Shown here one piece after another: positions 46,201-54,719 of a stretch of DNA of 64,000 nt. This stretch comes from Sabethes cyaneus (Eukaryota > Arthropoda > Insecta > Diptera > Culicidae). Location: positions 237,054,027 to 237,118,026 of the forward strand of contig NC_071355.1 in the NCBI RefSeq assembly GCF_943734655.1, in the 5' to 3' direction. The notes below the pieces were generated by a model that saw only the letters and a program-made list of their open reading frames with translations, searched no databases and was not told where the DNA came from. How positions within the stretch are numbered: the first letter of the stretch is position 1; each line of letters starts with the position of its first letter. The position numbers were made by a program, and so were the translations under genes.

Positions 46201-49200
46201 ATTTGCTTGATTAGCTCTCGAGTTATGAGGAAATTTGTATTTCATTTGTATAGGAGCCCCCCCTCCTAAAGTGAGAAGGGGTCCCAGTTCATCATAGAAA
46301 TAATTTTTGTCTCCAAAAACACCCACTTGTCAAATTTGGTTCCATTTGCTTGATTAGTTCTCGAGTTATGAGGAAATTTGTATTTCGTTTGTATAGGAGC
46401 CCCCCCCCTCTTAAAGTGGGGAGGGGTTCTAATTCACCATAGAAAATATTCATGCCCTAGAAAACTTTCACATGCCAAATTTGGTTCCCTTCTTCTTCTT
46501 CTTCTTCAGCAGCATAGAGCCGGGGTGGCTCGTGCTGTTTCAAGCACTCGTCTCCATTCAACTCGGTCTTGGGCCACTCGTCGCCAATTTCCTAGTCGTC
46601 TCAGAAGTCGCAAATCGCTTTCGACCTGGTCGAGCCATCGTGCACGTTGGGCCCCCCTGTTCCTGGTGCCGGTGGGGTTGTTGAAGAGGACCGTTTTCGT
46701 CGCACTGTCGTCCGGCATCCTTACGACGTGTCCGGCCCACCGTAGCCTGCTAACTTTCGCTAGATGTACGATGGGAATCTCCCCAAGCAGTGCCTGTAGC
46801 TCGTGATTCATACGCCTCCGCCACTCTCCGCTTTCAGTTTGTACTCCGCCAAATATCGTCCGCAGCACTTTCCGCTCAAACACGGCAAGGGCGCGTATGT
46901 CCTCCGTAAGCAGCGTCACGGCTTCAAGTCCATAAAGAACTACCGGTCTAATAATGGTTTTGTACATTGTTAGCTTCGTGCGGCGGCGTATGCTTCCTGA
47001 TCGTAGCGTTTTACGAAGGGCAAAGTAGGCCCGATTTCCCGCTTGGATGCGCCGCTGGATCTCCTTACTAGTGTTGTTGTCCGCGGTCACCAGCGATCCC
47101 AAATACACGAACTCTTCTACCACTTCTAGTTCGTCGCCGTCAACGGTTACCGTCCGTGGGAGGCGCGCATTTGTTTCCTTTGAGCCTCTTCCTTTCATGT
47201 ATTTGGTCTTCGACGCATTTATTTTTAGCCCAATTCTCCTAGACTCCGCTTTCAGTCTGGCGTAGATTGCCTCCGCCGTCGCAAAGTTCCTGGCTATGAT
47301 ATCGAAGTCATCTGCAAAGCCTAGAAGTTGGCTACTCTTGGTAAAAATCGTGCCTCTCGTTTCAATGCCCGCTCGTCGGATCACCCCCTCAAGAGCGATG
47401 TTGAACAGCATGCAGGATAGACCGTCACCTTGTCTCAACCCTCGTCGCGTCTCGAAGGGACTCGAGAGTGTCCCAGAGATGCGTACGAAACACATCACTC
47501 GATCCAATGTAGCTCTGATCAGTCGCGTCAGTTTGTCCGGAAAACCGTATTCGTGCATTATCTGCCATAGCTTGTCTCGATCGACTGTATCGTATGCTGC
47601 TTTGAAATCGATAAAGATGTGATGCGTGGGCACGTTGTACTCCCGACATTTCTGCAAGATCTGTCGGATAGTAAACATTTGGTCCGTAGTTGCGCGAGCC
47701 CCCATGAAACCCGCGGTTGCATTTGGTTCCATTTGCTTGATTAATTCTCGAGTTATGAGGAAATTTGCATTTCATTTGTATAGGAGCCCCCCTTCCTAAA
47801 GTAGGGAGGGGTCCTAATTCATCATAGAAAAAAATTTTGTCTCCAAAAACACCCACGTGCCAAATTTTGTTCCATTTGCTTGATTAGTTCTCGAGTTATG
47901 AGGAAATTTGTATTTCGTTTGTATAGGAGCCCCCCTCTTAAAGTTGGGAGGGGTCCTAATTCACCATAGAAAATATTCTTGCCCTCGAAAACCTTCACAT
48001 GCCAAATTTGGTTCCATTTGCTTGGTTAGTTTTCGAGTTATGAGGAAATTTGTATGGAAGCCCCCCCTTTTAAAGAGGAGTTATAATTCCCCTTATAAAG
48101 AGGGGAGGGGTCTCAATTTACCATAGAATAAATTCTTGTCACCGAAAACACCTACATGCCAAATTTTGTTCTGTTTGCTTGATTAGTTGTCGAGTTATGC
48201 AGAAATTTGTGTTTCATTTGTATGGGAGCCCCCCCTCTTAGTGGGGGGAGGGATTTCTAACCATCACTAAAACCTTTCCTGGCCCCAAAAAACCTCTACA
48301 TGCATATTTTCATGCCGATTGGTTCAGTAGTTTTCGATTCTATAAGGAACATACGGACAGACAGACAGAAATCCTTCTTTATAGGTATAGATAACTTGTT
48401 CAAAATGATGCGTAGAAATTGAATTTGTTTGAGTTTTACCAAAAACTGCAAAATTTTGATATTTTTGAAATTTAAAAAAAAATCCGAAAGAGTTCACCAG
48501 ATTTTAGGGCATAATATTAGCTATCTTTAAAAAAAATTATGCAAATCGGAGGGGATGGTTTTGAGATAAGTTTTTTCTTTCAGTGTAATTTTTTTCTAAA
48601 AATACACTTAATTTCCTACAACTTTCCCTTTGAGGCCATTTTGATCAAATAAGTAGTTTTCAAGATATGATGTTTTAAAACTAAGTAATTTTATTTCTAA
48701 ATACGTCCTTTGGAAAAGTTACTATTGACGCAAAAAATCAAAATTAGTGGAAAAAGAGTTCTTGCGTAGTACTCAACACATAAGAAAAATTTCATTCCGA
48801 TCAAAAATGGTCTTTTTTCAGCGTTTTGAGCTGGAATTGCTCCATTGTGAATGGGGAATTACCTACTCATTTCACGTTCATTGTTGAGTTTACACAAAGA
48901 GTGAACGTTTTGCAGAATGCCGCGACACATTCGGAAACGAAGGTCCACTGTGAACAACAGTGACATTTATATTCACCTCGTTTCATGTTCATGTTCGCTG
49001 GCGCATTTACACTTCCAGTGGTGAAGTGTGGTGAATTTGGTTCCGCTATGGTTTCATCGTAAATTGAATAAATGCCAATATTTCAGAATATGTGCAATGT
49101 GTACATTTTTTCCTGATGCAAAATTTATTACTGCATCATTCTAGTGGGATTCGGATTGCATATGTGTATGTGTATGGACGAGCGAGTAATGCCTTAATGA

Positions 49201-52200
49201 AAATTTGTTCACGTTCATGTTCACTGAAGGTGACCAGCAACGAAAACTAATAGCATGAAATAATGTGCTGAAAAACTGTGGTGAATTTATAAAACAATTT
49301 CAACTTTACGTGGAACTTTCAGGAGTTACTTGCGAAATTCAATCTTTTGATGAAAACTATCCGAAAGGCACACCTTTTGAGGTTCGAATGGTATGCATAC
49401 CATAAAAATATGTTCAGAATTGGCTGAGCTATAAGCGTTCAAAATCTATCGCTTTTTCGTGTCACGAATATCTTTGTTTTGTCGTCGTACAGCGAGTTGT
49501 TAGAACAGCTGAACATTATACGCTCCGGAACGACCGCTACACCAAAGAAACTTTTTGCGGATTCATTTATTTAGAGATCACGAACCTATACGTGTAATAT
49601 GTAATCATTTTAATGAAGTTTTTGAAATGTTTGACTTTAATGTGCCAATTAATTTTTTTCTTGATCGTTTACCTAATGTTCTGTTTAGTTATTAGTTAGG
49701 AATTATTCATTAAGACGCAACTGTCGGCGCTTTTTATCTCGGATAAACTGTGTTTGCTGTCTGTATCGTTCCACGTTTTAACGGGGCCACAGCTGCAGTA
49801 TCCTCGCCCACGCTGTATTCTCCTCATCTAACCCGTTCTGGCATTCCTCGTCGAACCAGCCGGTTGCACGTCGATTCCTCTCAGCGAATCCAATGGTACC
49901 TTCCGTGGCGCTATTGAACTGCATCGCAGCCTCAAAGTATTACGCGTACTCAGCAGCGACCGCAGGTAACTTGAATCGGTCCAGAATGTACCATGGCGGG
50001 TGACGGTACCGTATGTTGGTAACAACGGAGACTTTGGCGCACTTCAACCGTCAGAATCGATGTTTGCACCTCGGTAGGTTCTAACGTCGATGATATCGAG
50101 CGATTTTCTCTGCTTCCCGAGCTCTCACAACAAGGTTCTATTCATCCCAACGGCTCCATGCCGGCAAATTGAGAGAATTCGGCATCATCTACATTTTAAG
50201 GTAATCTCTGACTGACCGTGTTGCCCTAGCAGCTAACCCAAAGGGTCACAATATATGGTCAAACGCTGGGTGCCATTCATATTAATGTTGAGATGATTTT
50301 GAATGTTCACATATGTTAACTGACCACAAAATAGAGGCAAACGGCATCTAAACAACCATCGAAGCATCATATTGCTGAGTGCAGTCTTGAAGCTTGGTAC
50401 TGGTAGATTGTGTAAATCACATGCGACACGAATTTGTCGCGAAACTCACCCGCGCTTAACCGTCAGCAAATGACGAGCGAGCTTGTTTTATTTTAGTGTT
50501 GCATTGAGCCACTAATGCTGCCCGTTCTCCCCGCCCACGACACTCGACAGTGACTTAATCGAGTCCAGTTGCTCGACGTGACTTACATATTAGCGCCCAT
50601 AAACTGTCTGTTTGAGCTCATTGGCCCATACTTTCCGTTGTAGCATTATTCAAAACAAATGATAGCTGGTCTCGGTGCTACACACCCGGCGGGAAGTGCA
50701 GCACAAAACGGCGTAGTCAAAACGAAAACGACATAACACAAAAAAAAAAAACAACTCACCCTGAGCTCGTCCCGGCAGCCACTGTGGCAGAGGTTTATTC
50801 ATCAGCACGCAGGATAAAATCTTCAGCAAACCACTGGTAATGTCCTGCTTGACCTGCGGAACATTTTCGCACAGTTCGTGCAGGCAAACCGTCAGCCCCG
50901 TGCTCAACCCGGTCGACAGCATCGAAGCAAGAATATTTTTAATATCCGACGTTATTGCACTCTTCAGCGCGTGTCCCAGCAGCGTAATGCACATGAAAAC
51001 GTACGGATCGACGCAGGGTTTCTTCTTGCTGGGAGTATCCTTCGGTGGCAGCGCTGCCGTTACCACTTCCATGATGCGCTTAATGTGCCGCTCGATTTCC
51101 TTCTCGACGGCAACCGCAATGTAGCCAAGCGTGATGAACGCAAAATTGCGCTCCCTCTCTTTGCTCTTCAGCGTGGCGATCAGATAGTTGACAACCGTCT
51201 TCAGATGGTTGGCGACAAAGTCGCGTCTAAATGCAGCCAACCGTGGCAGAATCGTCAGGAGCGACTGAATCACGTACGGTGATTTGGAGTTGCGCTGTTC
51301 CAAAACCTTCTGGCAGATTAGATCGTAATTTTCGTTAACCAAATTGCGACAGATTGCCGATTCTTGAATGGAACTATTTTGGCGGAAGAATTTTACATCT
51401 CCGCTGTCGGTATAACGTGAATAGCTTCCGCTGCTGGAACTACCGCCACTAAGTTTTTCCATAAATGAAACCCTAATTCGGGGGAAAAGTCCATGACTGT
51501 CGTCCACGTGACGCGTCCGTCGGTCCACGTTTAAGCTCTCCAGTTGGTTGTATTTTTTCTCCCATGCGGAATTGGAGCTTCGCAGAATCTCGTTGAATAC
51601 GATCAACGCTCCGTGAATACGATCGTCACGATTGAAGCCCTTCTCGCGCGTGGGAAGTTCGTTAAAGCACTCCATAGCGCTGTCGAAGCAATGGTTGTAC
51701 CTAAGTTTGAGAATAAAATTAAGTTAGCTTTGCCTCCCGGTTTTACCGTAAAAGACTTACCACTGAGGGTTATTGTTCTGCTTGGTTCCCTCGCGCTGCG
51801 AAGTCACGATGAGCACTGCCCGCAATGCCTGTCCGGCGCCCTCCCGAATCATCGGCTTCGGGTCCTTGATTGGGACGAAAATGTGTTCGAAAAAACTGCC
51901 CACCTGCTGGTAGAAAAAGGTCGGCATCGCTACGGCCAGCTCGCGCAGCACCAGCACGGCTGCGTGCCGTTTTCCCTCCGTTCGCTCCTCGGTCAACCAT
52001 TCGAAGGCACGTTTGATGTCGAATTCGAATGACTCTGCACCTTTCGACCCGGGCAGAAGGGCTAGCTTGACTAGCACCTTGGCAGCCAATTCCATCACAC
52101 AAATATCGCTCGACGGTAGCAGATTACGGAGATTGTTGGAATAACGGGATATGCGAAGAGTTGTGTTGACCACATCACCGCTGATGAGACAATCTGTAAT

Positions 52201-52471
52201 AAGTTCCGTCATAAACTGATATGACAAACAAGTACCATGGAAATTACTTACTTATCGCCAGCACGCCTCCCTTTTTATCGTTCGTGTCCGCACTGGACAG
52301 CATTTCGAAGATGTGATGATTGAAATCCTCGAAAAAGGCCAGCAAATCGTCCTGTTGCATCTCCCGCAGTTCCGTCTTAACGTAGAGCGACAGCTCCTGG
52401 GCGGCCTTGTTCTGAGCATCCTTGTTGCGGCTCTTGAGACCATTCACAAATTGCTGTACGACGTTCGACAT
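24675..52471 (-). CDS. Tor: Serine/threonine kinase TOR (six exons)
   Basis: TOR is the catalytic subunit of TORC1 and TORC2, phosphorylating targets such as S6K and 4E-BP in response to amino acids and insulin. Exons join as 52471-52252, 52193-51761, 51700-50760, 37684-33315, 26129-25308 and 25247-24675, all with GT-AG sites and matching phases, giving 2452 residues (Drosophila Tor is close to 2470). HEAT repeats fill about residues 1-1250, FAT about 1300-1930, FRB about 1930-2030 and kinase about 2050-2330; FATC ends with CYIGWCPFW. Catalytic GDRHPSN lies at about 2236-2242 and DFG at 2256-2258. The FRB segment EEASRLYFGE and the downstream Trp and Phe of the rapamycin-FKBP12 surface are kept. 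No disabling lesion is seen. Introns 3 and 4 are transposon-filled. Confidence 0.97.
25308..26129 (-). CDS. Tor: TOR exon 5: FRB end and kinase core
   Basis: The exon starts NSKNIRDLNQAWDLYYHVF, the last helix of the FRB domain. It runs through the kinase N-lobe (FLLKGHEDLRQDERVMQLF), the GLGDRHPSNLMLD catalytic loop and HIDFGDCFE. Its ORF continues past the donor GTGCGT as read-through only. The intron to exon 6 is 60 bp. Confidence 0.96.
26300..27488. mobile_element. 1.2-kb TIR element in TOR intron 4
   Basis: The ends are inverted repeats beginning CTGCCCATAAA on both sides. Similarity continues patchily inward (TGGAAGACAATCACATATG against CGCATAACAGTCCCATATG). AAA lies outside each end and may be a 3-bp TSD. 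No transposase ORF is visible. The motif ATAAACGCATAACAGT recurs inside near 26565-26580 and inverted near 27305-27320. This is a probable non-autonomous DNA transposon. Confidence 0.65.
27500..27680 (-). repeat. Probable LTR remnant of the BEL/Pao element
   Basis: This resembles 33048-33230 over about 110 bp. Shared blocks include CGTCTATTCACGA, TCGAATGTT and ATTGACAGCGTTTTT, followed by weaker similarity. The divergence implies an old insertion. Confidence 0.6.
27900..28480. other. AT-rich stretch without a gene
   Basis: This AT-rich sequence between the LTR-like repeat and the integrase-like piece of the BEL element holds nothing recognisable. It is probably decayed BEL 3' sequence. Confidence 0.4.
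28481..29131 (-). pseudogene. BEL/Pao RNase H and integrase fragment
   Basis: The upstream piece (29131-28859) has the BEL RNase H block CYTWTDSTMVLGWL and then KWKTYVANRTSTI and GNPADCASR, all typical of BEL/Pao. The downstream piece (28840-28481) has RLRGELENPDLSF and KHPVILPRSH, the run-in to the integrase zinc domain. A frame break lies between them and the integrase core is absent. Confidence 0.8.
29366..29590 (-). pseudogene. BEL/Pao pol fragment (protease-RT linker)
   Basis: A short open piece includes NPAFGWIVAGHV, matching the FGWIVSG motif that follows the protease in BEL/Pao polyproteins. Flanking frames are broken. Confidence 0.6.
29750..30970 (-). pseudogene. Non-LTR retrotransposon fragment, internally deleted
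   Basis: This LINE of the same broad family as 37960-39205 lies on the minus strand. The linker block EWFDAECQRVTDEKNRARN is followed by KAAGKDGIPAELLK and by the RT block TYHLLIDFKAAYDSVKRNEL. After LLRATLD the frame jumps directly to the C-terminal block RARRLRGRPRTRWMSAV, so the catalytic part of the RT is deleted. The deletion leaves the frame open, but the product lacks its active site. It lies inside the BEL element. Confidence 0.75.
31105..31690 (+). pseudogene. Jockey-type RT fragment
   Basis: This plus-strand LINE piece shows the jockey-like palm and thumb blocks WLESYLSRRALSVKIG, then RFNYNLNGIPNQRIDHVKDLGMLLDVQLNF. Stops fall where the catalytic ADD box would be expected. The fragment lacks both ends. 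Confidence 0.65.
31870..32508 (-). pseudogene. BEL/Pao gag-protease fragment
   Basis: The distal part (32142-31870) has ALIDSGSEASLISDHC, the aspartic protease active site of BEL/Pao elements (usually LLDSGS). The upstream part (32508-32293) is a Gag-like charged segment. The frames differ and stops interrupt, so the region is not functional. Confidence 0.68.
32520..32830 (-). pseudogene. LINE C-terminal fragment
   Basis: The minus strand reads through a decayed version of the LINE C-terminus: an AGWLD-like segment, then TQDRVQWRGILDAARA, which matches AQDRVEWRRVLETARA of the copy at 46489-47720. No upstream RT is attached. Confidence 0.6.
33048..33230 (-). repeat. Probable LTR remnant of the BEL/Pao element (right)
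   Basis: This is the partner of 27500-27680. Its position upstream of the Gag-like segment on the minus strand suits a 5' LTR. Confidence 0.6.
33315..37684 (-). CDS. Tor: TOR exon 4: HEAT, FAT and most of FRB
   Basis: This 4370-bp exon encodes residues 532-1988. It opens at ASINTNVYE after a TTGCAG acceptor and includes conserved HEAT segments (LALRTLGTFNFEGHSL, FLKTEQQSYVRRETIRVLGL), the FAT domain (RVSKDDWLEWLRRLS, LTAMAGESYERAYGAMV) and the FRB segment LWHEQWHEGLEEASRLYFGE. It ends at AQEWCKHYK with donor GTAAGT. Confidence 0.97.
37685..37959. other. TOR intron 3, exon-proximal part
   Basis: This short stretch lies between the exon 4 acceptor and the first LINE fragment. Nothing recognisable is present beyond the splice acceptor and its pyrimidine-rich run. 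Confidence 0.5.
37960..39205 (+). pseudogene. Non-LTR retrotransposon RT fragment
   Basis: This 5'-truncated LINE lies on the plus strand in TOR intron 3. It keeps STTDQMFTLRQLLDKFREYN, HHLFVDFKAMYDSVKRNEL, LDGLKQGDALSNLLFNIAL, the catalytic block MLLGFADDVDTIG, the VVEEFIYLGKLVTCDNDV thumb, and the C-terminal segment GHVARMPDE. A stop lies after ALEGA at 38341, and frame changes follow near 38780 and 39000. An RTE/CR1-type clade is likely but unresolved. Confidence 0.8.
39250..39878. mobile_element. 629-bp TIR element, TTA target site (PIF/Harbinger-like)
   Basis: The ends are about 34-bp inverted repeats; the inner part CGAAGTGAAAATC is identical and the outer part differs at a few positions. 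TTA flanks both sides (39247-39249 and 39879-39881). Removing the element restores the array motif CTAGTTATGAGG. A TTA duplication is typical of PIF/Harbinger. No transposase is encoded, so it is a MITE. Confidence 0.78.
40620..40980. repeat. Diverged ~90-bp tandem units
   Basis: A unit containing CACAGATATCAAATT(C/G)G..TAGGTTTAATCGT..TAAGAAT, then TTGT..CATTTT..CTGGC, recurs at about 40635, 40736, 40825 and 40920. Copies are diverged but clearly related. Confidence 0.65.
41300..42360 (+). pseudogene. Decayed LINE fragment inside the GTTACGA element
   Basis: The plus strand shows HIFTSRQILQKC, a broken RT region with stops, and a better C-terminal part (41970-42310) with FERKILRTIFGGVQTESGER, LRWVGHPLRMPDD and DLRLLRRLGNWRRVAHDRVE. 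It is the same family as 46489-47720 but far more decayed. Confidence 0.75.
43067..43587. mobile_element. ~520-bp TIR element in the repeat array
   Basis: The inward-reading ends are CCCGGGCAAGGATT and CCCGAGCAGGGTTT, and AT-rich sequence lies between. It interrupts an array unit at TGGAAGCCC / GGGAGCCCC, but the exact TSD is ambiguous because the target is a C/G-rich run. No ORF of note is present. This is a probable MITE. Confidence 0.6.
44043..44319. mobile_element. ~277-bp TIR element
   Basis: The left end reads TCCCAGGTAACCAATAAATG and the right end, inverted, reads TCCTGGTAACTAATAAGCAT. GCTTATGTTAATGC near the right end and GGCCAATAAGCG near the left add further similarity. The boundaries are good to a few bases. 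It is non-coding and probably a MITE. Confidence 0.6.
44681..44843. mobile_element. ~160-bp foldback element
   Basis: The ends are inverted copies of ATTCTGTATTT(A/C)GAACG, and the interior is rich in TTCGATCGA and TTCGAACGAAA palindromes. Comparison with the related segment at about 45380-45400 shows that the flanks join without it. It is short, non-coding and foldback-like. Confidence 0.65.
46489..47720 (-). mobile_element. Young 5'-truncated LINE with 10-bp TSD
   Basis: This LINE lies on the minus strand and is flanked by ATTTGGTTCC on both sides (46479-46488 and 47721-47730). Its 3' end is a short GAA-type repeat (TTC repeats on the plus strand at 46490-46507). The 1232-bp insert starts in the middle of the RT. 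The target is a unit of the ~140-bp array, whose sequence is restored by excision. Confidence 0.9.
46506..47732 (-). pseudogene. RT and C-terminal domain of the young LINE
   Basis: The open frame of 408 residues is uninterrupted but lacks the endonuclease and the start of the RT. It shows TTDQMFTIRQILQKCREYN, HHIFIDFKAAYDTVDRDKL, RRGLRQGDGLSCMLFNIALE, the catalytic LLGFADDFDIIA, the LEVVEEFVYLGSLVTADN thumb, RPVVLYGLEAVTL, and a C-terminal domain with LRWAGHVVRMPDDSA and GAQRARWLDQVESDL. Its first codons (MEPN) come from the target repeat. It cannot be autonomous. The clade is RTE/CR1-type by motif impression only. Confidence 0.85.
48396..50649. other. Distal TOR intron 3, mostly unassigned
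   Basis: Most of this stretch shows nothing I can name. At about 49800-50025 the minus strand encodes a decayed LINE linker with GFAERNRRATGWFDEECQN, like the WFDAEC block at about 30720. The intron ends at the exon 3 donor at 50759. Confidence 0.45.
50650..50759. other. TOR intron 3, donor-proximal end
   Basis: Exon 3 reads past its donor here for about 35 codons before a stop, which is incidental. The donor GTGAGT lies at 50759-50754 on the minus strand. Confidence 0.5.
50760..51700 (-). CDS. Tor: TOR exon 3: N-terminal HEAT repeats
   Basis: This exon encodes residues 218-531 of the HEAT region, including GFNRDDRIHGAL, NLLPRLAAF-like ILPRLAAFRRDF, and the segment AALPPKDTPSKKKPCVDP. Ser/Gly-rich residues at about 285-305 form a variable loop. 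The donor is G|GTGAGT at 50759. Confidence 0.95.
51761..52193 (-). CDS. Tor: TOR exon 2: HEAT repeats
   Basis: The exon follows a TTACAG acceptor. I chose this acceptor over an upstream TATCAG because it alone keeps the phase and aligns LAIN-CLISGDVVNTT with the family. Conserved blocks are YSNNLRNLLPSSD, FDIKRAFEWLTEERTEGKRH and AVLVLRELAVAMPTFFYQQ. Introns on both sides are 58-60 bp. Confidence 0.94.
52252..52471 (-). CDS. Tor: TOR exon 1: start of the protein
   Basis: Translation starts at ATG 52471 (MSNVVQQFVNGLKSRN). The exon encodes 73 residues of the first HEAT repeat, ending GGVLAI before donor GTAAGT. The start is supported by length and by the match of the following helices to insect and vertebrate TOR. 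Confidence 0.93.
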
Positions 52472-52939
52472 CGCTCTTTACGCACGCTTGTTTTGTAAAC
52501 AAACCGGCGTTCCGCCGAGACCAACAAGCAGCTCGATCCGTACGCCCGGTGGGTGTGTGGAGGGGAGCAAACGGGACCAAAACAATCGACGAAAAGGAGA
52601 AAATCGATGGAACCGAAAACGATGGTCGCGCCGCAGTCGGAAATTGTCGGCGGTACAAATGGTAGCGTAAAATGCTACTTTTCGCGAAAGATTTCGTTTC
52701 CGCGGCCGTAATTTAATCTGTATTCACTGCGCGGGAGGTTCACGGAACTTTTGCAACAATTTTTGTTCGATTTTAACACCATTAAACAACTAAAATAACT
52801 AATTTTCTGCGGAACACGCAGAAACCACTCCACTCTGACTATTATGCTCACCAACAGAGCTGCCAAATGCTTTTTTAGAATTCACGATGTAAGAGATGTT
52901 ATTGTGCTTCCCGAGAAAATATTTCGTTTTTCAGCTTTA

Positions 52940-53156
52940 TATTGCTCATTGCAAGGAAAATTGTACCATCCAAAGTGCGATATCGCTCATAAAAGTGCTA
53001 TTTTGCATTAAATCGTTTCGGTCTCTTCGGTGTACTTATTGCTTGGAATATAACGAAAAAGTGCGCCGAAGATACCAAAACGATTAAATGCAAAATAGCA
53101 CTTTTATGAGCGATATCGCACTTTGGATGATACAATTTTCCTTGCAATCAGCAATA
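52940..53156. mobile_element. Foldback element with 96-bp arms
   Basis: The arms 52940-53035 and 53061-53156 are inverted copies with only a handful of mismatches around a 25-bp loop. Both contain AAAGTGCGATATCGCTCAT and AAAGTGCTATTTTGCATT. The whole would form a long hairpin. No ORF is present. It may be a foldback MITE; I see no clear TSD. Confidence 0.8.
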
Positions 53157-53289
53157 AATCATGTATTATTTGTTGTTTTATTCTATTACGTACAGACTTA
53201 CAAACAACACAGTTACAATGTCTTACGTTAACCGAAAATGATAAAATTTAAATGCTGATTGCGTTTGTAAAATATTTGTCCAAGTTCGT

Positions 53290-54375
53290 TTTTTACGCGA
53301 AGGATACGTCTCACGTAAATCAAAACCGCGTAAATTTCAAAATTCGCGTAAAAAACCGCGTAAATTCCAAAAATCGTGTAAAAAAAACCGCGTAAATTCC
53401 GAAATTCGCATAAAACAAAGCGTAAATTCCAAAATTTGCGTAAAAAAAACCGCGTAAATTCCGAAATTCGCGTAAAAAAACCGCGTAAATTCCGAAATTC
53501 GCGTATAAAAACCGCGTAAATTCCGAAACTCGCGTAAAAATACCGCGTAAATTCCGAAATTCGTGTAAATTCCGAAATTCGCATAAAAAAGCCGCATAAA
53601 TTTCGAAAGTCGCGTAAAAAACCGCGTAAATTTTGAAATTCGCGTAAATTTCGAAATTCGCGTAAAAAACCACGTGAATTCCGAAATTTGCGTTAAGAAC
53701 CGCGTAAATTCCGAAATTCGCGTATAAAAACCGCGTAAATTTCGAAATTCGCTTAAAAAAAACCGCGTAAATTCCAAAATTCACATAAAAAAGTCGCGTA
53801 AGTTTCGAAATTCGCGTAAAAAACCGCGTAAAAAACCAAAATTTCGCGTAAAAAAACCGCGTGAGTTTCGAAATTCGCGTAAAAAAACCGCGTAAATTCC
53901 GAAATTCGCGCAAAAAAAAACCAAAATTTTGTGTAAAAAAACTGTGGTTTTCAACAGTACGCGAAAAAATAGACGTTTTGACTAGCGTTTTGAGCACATC
54001 CGCGTAAAAACCGAAGCTCGCGCAAAAACCGCGCAAATTCCGAAACTCGCGTAAAAATACCGCGTAAATTCCGAAATTCGCATAAAAAAAAGCCGCGTAA
54101 ATTTCGAAAGTCGCGTAAAAAACCGCGTAAATTCCGAAATTCGCGTAAAAAAAACTGCGTAAATTCCGAAATTCGCGTTAAAAAACCGCGTAAATTCCGA
54201 AATTCGCGTGAGAAAAACCAAAATTTTGCGTAAACAAAACTGTGGATTTCAACAATACGCGAAAAAATAGACGTTTTGAGCACATCCGCGTAAAAACCGA
54301 AAATCGCGTAAAAAACCGCGTAAATTCCGAAATTCGCATAAAAAACCGCGTAAATTCCGAAATTCGCGTACACAC
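53290..54375. repeat. ~31-bp minisatellite of CGCGTAAATTC units
   Basis: A unit built from CCGCGTAAATTCCGAAATT plus CGCGTAAAAAA repeats head to tail for about 1.1 kb. A longer variant segment containing GAAAAAATAGACGTTTTGA appears twice (about 53950 and 54262), giving a higher-order period of about 290-310 bp. The minus strand stays open in overlapping frames (FRNLRGF / EFTRF repeats) because the unit lacks stops, so these ORFs are not evidence of a gene. Confidence 0.92.
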
Positions 54376-54719
54376 ACAAATTTGAACAATCCGGAAAAAT
54401 CAGGAGCATTGGCATCTCTGCACAGTACAGTAATGAATGGGCAATGTTTACCGATATGCGATATCGTCTATCGATAAATCGAAACATCGATTTTCCGACA
54501 GCATAACACGAACACCAACGTTTTATGTTTTGACTTATGTTATGATCCTGCGGGTTTTGGTATAAGTTTACCGACCGGGTTTACATGAGTTTAGAACGTG
54601 GTTTCGAAAGATTAGTGTTTCGTATTCGTCAGGCAGCGTTTTTCTGTCAGTTTCTTCGTTTATTGATTTATTCACATCACAGTGTACCCGTTACCTAGAG
54701 TACATACTCCCATATTAGG

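Larger units (their letters stand above)
42752..48395. repeat. Array of ~140-bp repeats with hairpin-prone cores
   Basis: Related units of about 140 bp run head to tail in TOR intron 3. Each contains TTCCATTTGCTTGATTAG, a TTCTCGAGTTATGAGGAAAT segment, TTTCATTTGTAT, then a C-run and a G-run around CTCTTAAAGTGGGG that could fold back, then a TCACCATAGAAAAAAT segment and CTCCAAAAACACCCACATG. Two internal boundaries begin with GACCCGACAAACTTCGTATT or close variants (about 43893 and 45217), and several blocks end in (GACA)n near 43860 and 48355. Outlying units occur at 39225-39249 and 39879-39908, left of 42752. It is probably a dispersed satellite-like repeat family; I cannot name it. Confidence 0.82.
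52472..54719. promoter_or_regulatory. Divergent TOR-Nufip intergenic region
   Basis: TOR leaves leftward from 52471 and Nufip rightward from 54720, so both promoters must lie here. The TOR-proximal 200 bp is GC-richer and free of repeats. The middle holds a foldback element (52940-53156) and the minisatellite (53290-54375). No TATA box at a credible distance is evident for either gene. Confidence 0.5.

Noticed and set aside
42752..48395. CRISPR-like regular repeats
   Set aside because: Units are ~140 bp, diverged, have no unique spacers, and lie in a eukaryotic intron.
50650..50759. Extension of TOR exon 3 past its donor
   Set aside because: The read-through ends in non-conserved residues, and the GTGAGT donor at 50759 joins in phase to exon 4.
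52194..52215. Alternative TOR exon 2 acceptor at TATCAG (52216)
   Set aside because: It would put the downstream HEAT sequence out of frame with exon 1; the TTACAG acceptor at 52194 keeps phase and matches the family.
53228..54487. Minus-strand ORFs of up to 238 codons with FRNLRGF/EFTRF repeats
   Set aside because: They come from the minisatellite, whose unit lacks stops. Two overlapping frames are open at once, and there is no start context or family match.
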